A DNA stretch of 64,000 nucleotides from JAGWRI01 sp035700805 (lineage in GTDB: Bacteria > Gemmatimonadota > Gemmatimonadetes > Gemmatimonadales > Gemmatimonadaceae). Of the stretch, positions 1-7,526 are shown in pieces. The stretch spans positions 62,001 to 126,000 of the forward strand of contig DASSOG010000032.1 of assembly GCA_035700805.1 (NCBI GenBank), given 5' to 3'. The translations under genes were made by a program, and so were the position numbers. The first letter of the stretch is position 1, and each line of letters begins with the position of its first letter. The notes under the pieces were generated by a model, which ran no database searches, was not told the DNA's origin, and saw only the letters and a list, made by a program, of their open reading frames with translations.

Positions 1-1
1 G

Positions 2-202
2 CTCGGCACCGGGATCGGCCTGCTGCTGGCGTTCGGGGTCACGCGATTCCTGCGGCCATTCCTGTTCGGCGTCAGTCCGCTGGACCCGCTCACCCTGGCC
101 GGCATGACGTGCGCGCTCGCGGCGATCGCCCTGCTGGCCAGCTACATCCCGGCCCGCCGGGCGGCGTCAGCCGACCCGGCGTCCGTGCTGCGATTGGAGT
201 AG
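2..202 (+). CDS. ABC transporter permease, C-terminal fragment (FtsX/MacB-like)
   Basis: Only the last 66 residues lie in the window; the gene enters from the left edge. The fragment has two hydrophobic segments separated by a short loop (FLFGVSPLDPLT) and ends in an ARRAASADPASVLRLE tail. This is the classic end of the FtsX-type permease domain in MacB/ADOP proteins, where a final helix is followed by a RRA-DP-ALR motif. The same ending occurs in the full-length permease at 15616-18093. Such proteins are inner-membrane permeases of ABC systems, often of unknown substrate. The stop is 10 bases from the stop of the convergent M14 peptidase gene. Family is clear; the substrate cannot be told. 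Confidence 0.85.
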   Translation, partial: LGTGIGLLLAFGVTRFLRPFLFGVSPLDPLTLAGMTCALAAIALLASYIPARRAASADPASVLRLE

Positions 203-212
203 CCGAGTCGGA

Positions 213-2948
213 TCAGTTCCCGCCGCCACCACCAAACCCACCCCCTCGCCCACCGCGTCCGGAGGGACGCGGCGTGGGCGCGGGTGTTCCCGTGGGCGCC
301 GTCCAGAAGTTCGGTGTGCCGTGCGCGCCTTGCGACTCACCGCCGCCCAGCAGCGCGGCGTTGAACACCACGCGGAAGGTGCCCTCGGGCTGGCCGCGCC
401 ACTGGGGCCGGAAGCCGATGAGCAGCACCGTCCCGTCGCCGTGCTGCACATCCAGCGCGGCCGCATAACCATTCATGTATTGCGGACCCAGCAGGTAGCC
501 CGACATGAGCGGTGAGCCACTTTCCTGGTACTTCATCAGCGCCGAACCCTTGAAGCCATCGAGCGTGGTGAACACCGGGCTCCCGTCCACGAAGATGTTG
601 GACGCGTCCGGCATGCCCGACATGACCGGGTGCGCGGGGTCCGCGGTGACGCGCATGATGGAGCCGTCCGCGAAGAAGTCCTGGCGCTGGAGGCCGGCCA
701 CCACGTCCTTCACGGGCAGGTGCAGCTCATCGATGGCAAAGGCCGTGCTCCCGTTGAGGCACACCAGCGTCCCGCCGCCCTTCACGAACGCGTCGAGAGC
801 GCGCGCGCCGCGATCGCCCAGCCCGCCCGCGTACTGCGGCGGCGTGGTGCCCTCGGCAAATCCATCCATGATGGAACGCGTACGACCGTCGGCCACGAGG
901 ATCACGTCAAAGCGCGCCCCGAGGCTGCCGGCCTGTACGTCGGCGTTCGTGAGCACCGTATACTTGAAGTCGTACTGGTCCAGCAGCCACTCGGTCCACC
1001 CTTCATCCATGTTGGCGGTCCAGGGCTTGTAGATGGCGATGCGCGGCTTCACCGCGCGGGCGCCGGCGGTGCCGCTGGCGCGCGCGGCCCGCACGTGCAG
1101 TTCGTCGGCCAGGGCGTCGGCCGCCGACGCGCCGAGCCCCGAGACCAGGTATTCGCCGCTGGCGCCGTTGCTGCCGCCCCGGAAGGACAGTGACGCACCC
1201 TGCGCCAGCGCCCGGTTGATGAAGCGGAACACATTGGTCTGCGCGGGATCCAGCGCGATGACCGGCCCGGCGCCCGTGATGCGACCCGGGGGCGCGACGA
1301 TGCCCGCCGCCTCGGCGTTCGTGGTGAGTGGCGCGGTCGAGGCGTTGTGCCAGTCCGTCGGCGTGCCCTGCACGGGCGCCAGGGCGGCGGTGAAGTCCTG
1401 GGCCAGCGGCTCCGCGGCTTCCACCACGTGCACGTTCATCTGGTAGGGCAGCGTCCAGCCGGCCGCGTCGTACGGCTGTTCCGGCGGCCCGCCCGGGTAC
1501 TGGCGCAGGTCCGGGTAGTCCTGGGGCTCCATCAGTTCCTTCACATAGCGCGCGAATTCCTGGTCCATGGGAATGACCCAGGTGCCCGCGGGGTAGGTGA
1601 CGTCATTGTAGGTGGCCGGGCGGGACAGCGCTTCCACCCGGACCCCCTGGAACGCCAGCCGACGCAGCAGGTGCACCGCGGCCACCGGATCGTGCTGCGC
1701 CTGCGGGATGATGTAGGCGTACGGCGCATTCTGCGTGAAGAAGGCAATGGTGTTCGTGGCGGCCTGGTACTTGTTGAACTGCAGCTCCTCGCGGTACTTG
1801 GCGGCGTAATCGAGCACCGCCATGGACGCCGTCTCCATGTAGTCCACGGCGTCGCGCAGGCGCCACCAGCCGCCCTTCCACGGACTGGGATACAGCGACT
1901 GGGGCCGCAGGTCGCGATACTCGGGCGGGAAATCCTGGATCGTATAGAAGTGCGGCGTGGCATAGCGATACAGCGCCGTCTCGGTCCAGAAGGCGTCGAT
2001 GTTCATGTACATCGGCAGGTAGTCGATGTAGCCGGCGTAATACGCGTCGAAGCCGTCGCCCATGTGCGTGGCGCCCGGCATGCCGTGCGACTCCAGCTCC
2101 TGGGCAATGGTCATGCCGATGGTGTTCACCTCGCGCGACATCAGCGGCGGGGCCTCCTTGCCGATGGGATCGGCAAAGGGCGGCAGCCAGATGCGCGTGG
2201 GGAATGGGGCCGTCTGGTGCTGCACGTAGATGATGTCGGGCTCCCACGTGCGCCAGGTGCGCGCGATCACGCGCGACTCCGGCACGTTGAGCATGTACGC
2301 GTCCCGATTGTTGTCGTGGCCGATGTACTTCTGGTACAGCTCGTGCAGCGGGGCCACCTCGTAGGGGGTGCCCACGTTCTGCCAGTACCAGTGCGCCACG
2401 ATGTTCTGCCCATCCGGGTTTATGGATGGCCAGAGGAACAGCACATCGGCGTCCAGGATGGCCTTGATGCCGGCGCTGGTGTCCGCCTGAGACAGCAGGT
2501 CGTACGCGAGCTGGATGGTGTGCTGTGACCCGGCGATCTCGCTGGCGTGCAGCCCGCCGCTGATATCCACAAAGGCCCGCCCCTCGTGCGCCAGCGCGCG
2601 CGCCTGCGCGGCGGTCAGCCCGCTGGGGTGCGCCAGCTTCTGCGCGATGTCGCGGTAATGATCGAGCCTGGCCAGGTTTTCCGGTGACGAGATGACGGCC
2701 AGCGTCCACGGGTGCCCGCTCGAGGTGACTCCCACGTCCAGCAGCTTCATGCGATTGCTCGCCGCGGCCAGCCGCTTGAAGTATGCAATGGACTGGTCGT
2801 AGTCGATGAGCTTGTAGTCGGCGCCCACCTTGAAGCCGAACACCGACTCGGGCGTGGGGATGGCGGACTGCTGCGCCTGGACGGCGCGGGGCGCCAGCAT
2901 CAGGGCGGCACCGGCCACGAGCAGGGGAACACGGACGAACTGGCGCAT
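213..2948 (-). CDS. M14-family zinc carboxypeptidase-like exported protein with C-terminal GATase-like domain
   Basis: A 911-residue protein. The start is placed at 2948 because a GGAGAGG ribosome site sits just upstream and residues 1-26 form a signal peptide (hydrophobic core then AVQAQQ); the open frame runs further upstream but without such features. The M14 zinc motif HASE is at residues 134-137, with NPDG near 177 and a HDNNRD segment near 211 that resembles the substrate-carboxylate loop. A segment starting near KPRIAIYKPW looks like a class I glutamine-amidotransferase/ThuA-like flavodoxin fold, an arrangement known from large bacterial M14 proteins. The C-terminus is a Gly-rich tail. 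Probably a periplasmic or secreted peptidase. It is divergent from hmuT. Peptidase specificity is unknown. Confidence 0.85.
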   Translation of the reverse strand: MRQFVRVPLLVAGAALMLAPRAVQAQQSAIPTPESVFGFKVGADYKLIDYDQSIAYFKRLAAASNRMKLLDVGVTSSGHPWTLAVISSPENLARLDHYRDIAQKLAHPSGLTAAQARALAHEGRAFVDISGGLHASEIAGSQHTIQLAYDLLSQADTSAGIKAILDADVLFLWPSINPDGQNIVAHWYWQNVGTPYEVAPLHELYQKYIGHDNNRDAYMLNVPESRVIARTWRTWEPDIIYVQHQTAPFPTRIWLPPFADPIGKEAPPLMSREVNTIGMTIAQELESHGMPGATHMGDGFDAYYAGYIDYLPMYMNIDAFWTETALYRYATPHFYTIQDFPPEYRDLRPQSLYPSPWKGGWWRLRDAVDYMETASMAVLDYAAKYREELQFNKYQAATNTIAFFTQNAPYAYIIPQAQHDPVAAVHLLRRLAFQGVRVEALSRPATYNDVTYPAGTWVIPMDQEFARYVKELMEPQDYPDLRQYPGGPPEQPYDAAGWTLPYQMNVHVVEAAEPLAQDFTAALAPVQGTPTDWHNASTAPLTTNAEAAGIVAPPGRITGAGPVIALDPAQTNVFRFINRALAQGASLSFRGGSNGASGEYLVSGLGASAADALADELHVRAARASGTAGARAVKPRIAIYKPWTANMDEGWTEWLLDQYDFKYTVLTNADVQAGSLGARFDVILVADGRTRSIMDGFAEGTTPPQYAGGLGDRGARALDAFVKGGGTLVCLNGSTAFAIDELHLPVKDVVAGLQRQDFFADGSIMRVTADPAHPVMSGMPDASNIFVDGSPVFTTLDGFKGSALMKYQESGSPLMSGYLLGPQYMNGYAAALDVQHGDGTVLLIGFRPQWRGQPEGTFRVVFNAALLGGGESQGAHGTPNFWTAPTGTPAPTPRPSGRGGRGGGFGGGGGN

Positions 2949-3121
2949 CACGGAGCCTCTCCGGGTTGGGTCCCGCGCCGGCACCCACGACGGCCGCCGG
3001 CGCACGAGGGAGATTCTACACATGGGCAGCCCGGCGGCAAGCCGGGGAGACTGTACCTCCCTCGTCCCCGCCCGTACATTCCGGCTCCTTCCCCCTTCGC
3101 CACAATTCCACCACGGTTCCC

Positions 3122-4000
3122 ATGTCCCGCACAATGCGACGGGCACTTGTGCCCCTGTTGCTCGTGGCCGCGGCCGCGTGCAGCGGCCGCGAGGCCACCC
3201 AGCCGGTAGCGCGCGTGGTCTGCGTGTCGAAGCAACTCAACGAGTTCATGTACGCCATCGGCGCGCAAAACGTGATGGTCGGGCGCGACCTCACGTCCAT
3301 CTATCCGCCGGAGATCCGGACGCTCACGTCGGTGGGCTACCATCGCGCGCTGAGCGCCGAGGGGATCATCTCGCTGCGGCCCACGCTCTTCCTGACGGAC
3401 GGCAACTACGGGCCGGCCGAAGTCACGGAGCAACTGGAGAAGGTGGGCATCCCCATCCTCACGTTGAAGTCCGGCCCGCAGCCGGACAGCGCCATGGGCA
3501 TCATGGCGGCGCTGGGCCGGCGCTTCCACCGCGAGGCCGCGGCCGACAGCATCATCAAGGTGTGGAAGGCCGGCATGGACAGCGTGCTCAAGGACACGCT
3601 CAAGTGGGCAGGCGTGAAGAAGCCGCGCGTGCTCATCATGCACTTCGGCCAGATCGTGAATGACTACCTGGGCGTGAAGGGCGGCGTGGCCGGCAACATC
3701 CTGCACTGGGCGGGCGGCGTGAACGCGCTGGATTCCGCCAGTGGCGGCATGCTGCGCCTCACGCCGGAGATCATCGCGAAGATCGCCCCGGACGTCATCA
3801 TCGCCACGGATGTAGGCTTCGATCGCCTGGGCAGCGAGGCGGCGTTCGCGAAGATGCCGGGGGTGAACCTGACACCCGCGGCAAAGCACGGCCGCATCTA
3901 TCGCATCTTCGAGACGGACGTGATGTACTACGGCCCGCGCACGCCGGCGGCCATCCGGCGCATGGAAGCCTTCCTGCATCCCGACCTGGTCAAGCAGTGA
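3122..4000 (+). CDS. hmuT: Hemin ABC transporter substrate-binding lipoprotein (HmuT-like)
   Basis: A 292-residue class III periplasmic binding protein. The chosen ATG at 3122 gives a short lipoprotein signal ending in VAAAAC, so Cys would be lipidated. The frame extends further upstream, but that extension has no signal sequence. The stretch TSIYPP followed by VGYHRALSAEGI and then LRPTLFL is characteristic of HmuT/BhuT hemin binders rather than vitamin B12 or siderophore binders. It should hand heme to the HmuU permease encoded 13 bases downstream. The gene is the first of a three-gene operon with 4014-5075 and 5068-5853. No outer-membrane heme receptor and no clear Fur box were seen nearby. 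Confidence 0.85.
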   Translation: MSRTMRRALVPLLLVAAAACSGREATQPVARVVCVSKQLNEFMYAIGAQNVMVGRDLTSIYPPEIRTLTSVGYHRALSAEGIISLRPTLFLTDGNYGPAEVTEQLEKVGIPILTLKSGPQPDSAMGIMAALGRRFHREAAADSIIKVWKAGMDSVLKDTLKWAGVKKPRVLIMHFGQIVNDYLGVKGGVAGNILHWAGGVNALDSASGGMLRLTPEIIAKIAPDVIIATDVGFDRLGSEAAFAKMPGVNLTPAAKHGRIYRIFETDVMYYGPRTPAAIRRMEAFLHPDLVKQ

Positions 4001-4013
4001 GCCCGGCCCGTCC

Positions 4014-5075
4014 GTGAAGCGTCTTTCGTTCGCGCAGGTCTACCTGATCCTGGTCGTCCTGCTCGTCGGCGCCGTGGTGGCGTCGGCGGGCATCGGGGCG
4101 TTCACGTTCACGCCCGCGGAGATGGCGCGGTACCTGGGGCAGGCGGCGGGGTGGCTGCCCGCCGACGCGTCGGATACGCTGGCGCGGAACGTGTTCCTGA
4201 AGCTCCGCCTGCCGCGCGTACTCGTGGCGGGGCTCACCGGGGCCATCCTGGGTGTTTCGGGAACCATTATGCAGGGCATCTTCCGCAACCCGATCGTGGA
4301 ACCCGGGCTGGCGGGGACGTCGGCGGGCGCGGCGTTTGGCGCGGCGCTGGTGTTCGTGCTGGGCGAGAACACCACGATGGCGTTCATGGCGCCGCTGGGC
4401 ACGCTCGCGGTGCCGGTGGTGGCCTTCATCGGGTCGTTCCTGGCCACGATGCTGGTGTACCGCGTCTCCGTCTCCTTTGGCAAGGTGAATGTCTTCACGC
4501 TGCTGCTGGCCGGTATCGCGGTGAACGCGGTCTGCTCGGCGGGCACCGGGTTCCTGTCGTACATCGCGCACGATCCGCAGGCGCGCAACATCACGTTCTG
4601 GAACCTGGGCACCTTCACCACGGCCACCTGGCGTGGCGCCATGATGATTGGCGCGGTGTTCGTCATCTGCTTTCTCTGGTCGCTGCGCCATGGCAAGTCG
4701 CTCAACGCGCTGATGCTCGGGGAGGACGAAGCCGCGACGCTGGGCGTGGACCCGGCCCGGCTCATCCTCAAGCTGATCATCCTCAACACCATCATGGTGG
4801 CGGTGGACACCGCGATGGTGGGCGTGATCGCGTTCATCGGGCTGGTGGTGCCGCACGTGCTGCGCATGGTGAAGTCGGCCGATTACACGTTCCTGCTGCC
4901 GGCGTCGGCGCTGTTCGGCGCGGTGCTGATGGAAGTGATTGACATCGTGGCGCGCCTGGTGATCAAGCCCGCCGAGCTGCCCATCGGGATCATCACCGCC
5001 GTGGTGGGAGCGCCCGTGTTCCTGTATATCCTGCTGCGGCAGCAGAAGCGGGGCGAGGCGGCCTTCTATGGTTGA
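4014..5075 (+). CDS. hmuU: Hemin ABC transporter permease (HmuU-like, FecCD family)
   Basis: A 353-residue, highly hydrophobic permease with the usual length and about nine or ten membrane spans of the FecCD family. Family landmarks are RLPRVLVAGLTGAILGVSGT, the FRNPIVEPGLAGTSAGAAFG segment, and the later GEDEAATLGVD coupling region followed by FIGLVVPH. Translation starts at a GTG, 13 bases after the hmuT stop, and the last 8 bases overlap the start of hmuV, implying coupled translation. Together with its neighbours it forms an inner-membrane importer, most likely for heme. Confidence 0.9.
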   Translation: MKRLSFAQVYLILVVLLVGAVVASAGIGAFTFTPAEMARYLGQAAGWLPADASDTLARNVFLKLRLPRVLVAGLTGAILGVSGTIMQGIFRNPIVEPGLAGTSAGAAFGAALVFVLGENTTMAFMAPLGTLAVPVVAFIGSFLATMLVYRVSVSFGKVNVFTLLLAGIAVNAVCSAGTGFLSYIAHDPQARNITFWNLGTFTTATWRGAMMIGAVFVICFLWSLRHGKSLNALMLGEDEAATLGVDPARLILKLIILNTIMVAVDTAMVGVIAFIGLVVPHVLRMVKSADYTFLLPASALFGAVLMEVIDIVARLVIKPAELPIGIITAVVGAPVFLYILLRQQKRGEAAFYG

Positions 5076-5853
5076 GCTGCGCGGCGTGCATTACCGCGTG
5101 GGCAACGCGCACATCCTGCGCGGCATGGACGTGCAGTTCCGGCCGGGCCGGTTCAATGTCATCCTGGGCCCCAACGGCGCCGGCAAGTCAACGCTGCTCA
5201 AGCTCGCGACGGGACTGCTGGCGCCCACGGAGGGCGAGGTGCGCTACGATGACCGCCCCGTGGCGTCCATTGGCGCCGACGCGCTGGCCCGTCGCCGGGC
5301 GGTGCTGTCGCAGCACGTGGAACTGGTGTTCCCGCTGCCGGTGGAGGACGTGGTGCTCATGGGGCGCTATCCGCACTACGGGCGGGTGCCCACGGCGCGC
5401 GACCGCGAGATCGTGGAGCAGGCCCTGACGCTGGTGGAGATGACGGACAAGCGCCAGCAGTCGTACCCCACGCTCTCGGGCGGCGAGCAGCAGAAGGTGC
5501 AGCTCGCGCGGGTGCTGGCCCAGATCTGGAACCGGGGCCAGGCGGACGGGGAGAAATACCTGTTCCTGGATGAGCCGACCTCCAGCCTGGACGTGCACTA
5601 CCAGTTGCACCTGCTGGACGCGGCGCGCTCGCTGCTGGCCGACCAATGCACCGTGATCGCCATCCTGCACGACCTTAACGTGGCGCTCCGCTATGGCGAC
5701 GCGTTCTTCGTGCTGGAAGACGGCCTGGTGGCCCAGGTGGCCGACCACGCGGACGACATCGGCGCGCCGCTGCTGGAGCGGGTGTACCGGGTGAAGGCCC
5801 GGCGCGTGGCCGATCCGGAGACCGGGGAACGGTACTGGCGATTCAACCTGTAG
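5068..5853 (+). CDS. hmuV: Hemin ABC transporter ATP-binding protein (HmuV-like)
   Basis: A 261-residue ABC ATPase with Walker A GPNGAGKST at residues 34-42, the Q-loop region SQHVEL, signature LSGGE at 136-140, Walker B YLFLDEP at 164-170 and the switch His in LHDLN near 201. The MGRYPHYGR segment and the TSSLDVHYQLHLLD run after Walker B are strongly HmuV-like, distinguishing it from FecE/BtuD. The start ATG lies inside the end of hmuU (8-base overlap). It powers heme uptake through HmuU. Confidence 0.92.
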   Translation: MVELRGVHYRVGNAHILRGMDVQFRPGRFNVILGPNGAGKSTLLKLATGLLAPTEGEVRYDDRPVASIGADALARRRAVLSQHVELVFPLPVEDVVLMGRYPHYGRVPTARDREIVEQALTLVEMTDKRQQSYPTLSGGEQQKVQLARVLAQIWNRGQADGEKYLFLDEPTSSLDVHYQLHLLDAARSLLADQCTVIAILHDLNVALRYGDAFFVLEDGLVAQVADHADDIGAPLLERVYRVKARRVADPETGERYWRFNL

Positions 5854-5896
5854 CTGGGTAGCGTGCTCTATCGCCCCTTTCGGAGCCGTCACCCTT

Positions 5897-6535
5897 ATGC
5901 CTCCCCTTTCGTCCTGCCGCACCGCGAGCGCGGCCGTCACCATCCCGGATCCCGCGGTGGATGCCGCGCTCACGCCACAGCCTGACCGGCAGGTGGCCGT
6001 GCTGGCCGGCGGCTGCTTCTGGGGCATCGAGGAAGTCTTCAAGCACGTGAAGGGCGTCCTCGGCGCCACGTCGGGGTTCTCGGGCGGACACGTCGCCAAC
6101 CCCAGCTACGCCCAGGTCACCACGGGACAGACGGGTCACGCGGAGGCGGTGCAGGTGGCCTTCGACGCATCCCGGATCACCTATGGCACGCTGCTGAAGG
6201 TGTTCTTCGCGGTGGCGCACGATCCCACGCAACTCGACCGCCAGGGGCCCGATGTCGGGACCAGCTACCGCTCGGCCATCTTCTTCACCAGTGCGGAGCA
6301 GGAGCGCATCGCCCGCGCCTACATCCGTCAACTGGACCAGGCCGGCGTGTTCACGCGGCCCATCGTCACCGAGGTCACGGCGTTCTCGGCGTTCTACGAG
6401 GCCGAGTCGTACCACCAGGATTATGCTTCCCGGAACCCGGATAACCCCTACATCGTGATGCACGACGCGCCCAAGGTGGCCAACCTGAAGCGGGAACTGC
6501 CCGCGCTCTACACCAGCGAGTGCGCTTCGGACTGA
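5897..6535 (+). CDS. msrA: Peptide methionine-(S)-sulfoxide reductase
   Basis: A 212-residue protein of normal MsrA length. The catalytic GCFWG motif places the nucleophilic Cys at residue 40, and a Cys near the C-terminus (TSECASD) may resolve the sulfenic acid. The conserved GFSGG, GHAEAVQV, FFAVAHDPTQLDRQGPDVG and SYHQDY segments are all present. It reduces methionine-S-sulfoxide in damaged proteins. The N-terminal 30 residues precede the conserved core and are not an obvious signal peptide, so a cytoplasmic location is most likely. It follows hmuV by 43 bases, so it could be co-transcribed with the heme importer, which would make sense for oxidative stress, but this is inference. Confidence 0.95.
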   Translation: MPPLSSCRTASAAVTIPDPAVDAALTPQPDRQVAVLAGGCFWGIEEVFKHVKGVLGATSGFSGGHVANPSYAQVTTGQTGHAEAVQVAFDASRITYGTLLKVFFAVAHDPTQLDRQGPDVGTSYRSAIFFTSAEQERIARAYIRQLDQAGVFTRPIVTEVTAFSAFYEAESYHQDYASRNPDNPYIVMHDAPKVANLKRELPALYTSECASD

Positions 6536-6596
6536 CGCGCATTCACACGCTGGCACGCGCGCCGGCACGCGCGCTCCGGGCTGACGCCCCGCCGAG

Positions 6597-7526
6597 CTAC
6601 CGCGCCTTGGGCGGCTCGTGCAGCAGCGACTTGGCCGTCGGCACCACCCCGGCCAGGTTCCAGCTCTCAATGCCATAAATCGTGGAACTGGAATCCGGGC
6701 GCAGCCAGACCCCGGACGCCACCGAGTCCACGCGCAGCAGCACCGACGGCTTGCCCCCCGACCCCGTGAAGAGCCGGACCTCGGCGAACGGGCGCCGGAA
6801 ATCCAGCGAGTCCGCCTGCGCCGCCGTGGCAAAGCCGATGGCTTCCAGCGGGCTGAACCGCGTGAGGAAGTCCCGCACCGCGTTGGAGTCGGCGGCCGCG
6901 CCCGATGGCGTCAGCCACTTCCGGCCGGAGCGCACCAGCGCATACGAGGCCTTGCCGCGCCGGATCTCGATGCGCGCCACACTATCCGGGATTACTGATG
7001 CAATGGTGCGGTCCCGCCAGGCCTCGGCCGTCCGGTCGAAGACCTGGGTGAGCGGCCCATGCAGCGCGTACACCGCGCTGTCCGCGGGCCGCCGGACGAA
7101 CACGCCGCCAAAGGTGCTGGTGTGGTGGCCGGCAAGCAGCGTGAAGCCGGCGCCGTTCCGCACGCCCACGTGCACCAGCGTGCCACTGTCGGCGGTGACG
7201 CCCATGGCCGTGTGCGCACTGCTGCTCCGCGCGGCCAGCTCGCTCCACGTGGAGGTGTCCACCAGCGCCTGGAGCGCGGAGGTCACCGTGCTGGCCGACG
7301 CGGGATGCCCGTTGACGCTCCAGCGCCCGTCGGGGCTGCGCGCAACGACCGTCGTATCGGTGCGACCCATGAACGCCATCGTATCCACGGCCGCGGTGTC
7401 AATGGCCGGGAGCGCCAGCCCGTCCACCTGGTCCGTGCGCGCGTGTCGCACGGCCGCCGACACGCCCCACGCGATGAGTACCACCACCAGCACGATGACC
7501 AGGCGCAACAGTTGCTTGCGACTCAT
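6597..7526 (-). CDS. DUF4340 domain-containing protein
   Basis: A 309-residue protein with one N-terminal membrane anchor (LLRLVIVLVVVLIAWGVSAAV) and a long extracytoplasmic region rich in beta-strand-like alternation. The pattern fits DUF4340, a family repeatedly encoded next to Gld-type ABC genes. The ATG overlaps the stop of the fused GldF-GldG gene upstream by 4 bases, so this is the third gene of the operon 10746 to 6597. It probably sits with that membrane complex; its biochemical role is not known. It is convergent with msrA, separated by 61 bases with no clear terminator. Confidence 0.8.
   Translation of the reverse strand: MSRKQLLRLVIVLVVVLIAWGVSAAVRHARTDQVDGLALPAIDTAAVDTMAFMGRTDTTVVARSPDGRWSVNGHPASASTVTSALQALVDTSTWSELAARSSSAHTAMGVTADSGTLVHVGVRNGAGFTLLAGHHTSTFGGVFVRRPADSAVYALHGPLTQVFDRTAEAWRDRTIASVIPDSVARIEIRRGKASYALVRSGRKWLTPSGAAADSNAVRDFLTRFSPLEAIGFATAAQADSLDFRRPFAEVRLFTGSGGKPSVLLRVDSVASGVWLRPDSSSTIYGIESWNLAGVVPTAKSLLHEPPKAR

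Noticed and set aside
6536..6596. Possible terminator between msrA and the DUF4340 gene
   Set aside because: Repeated gcacgcgcgc words are direct rather than inverted, and no T run is present.
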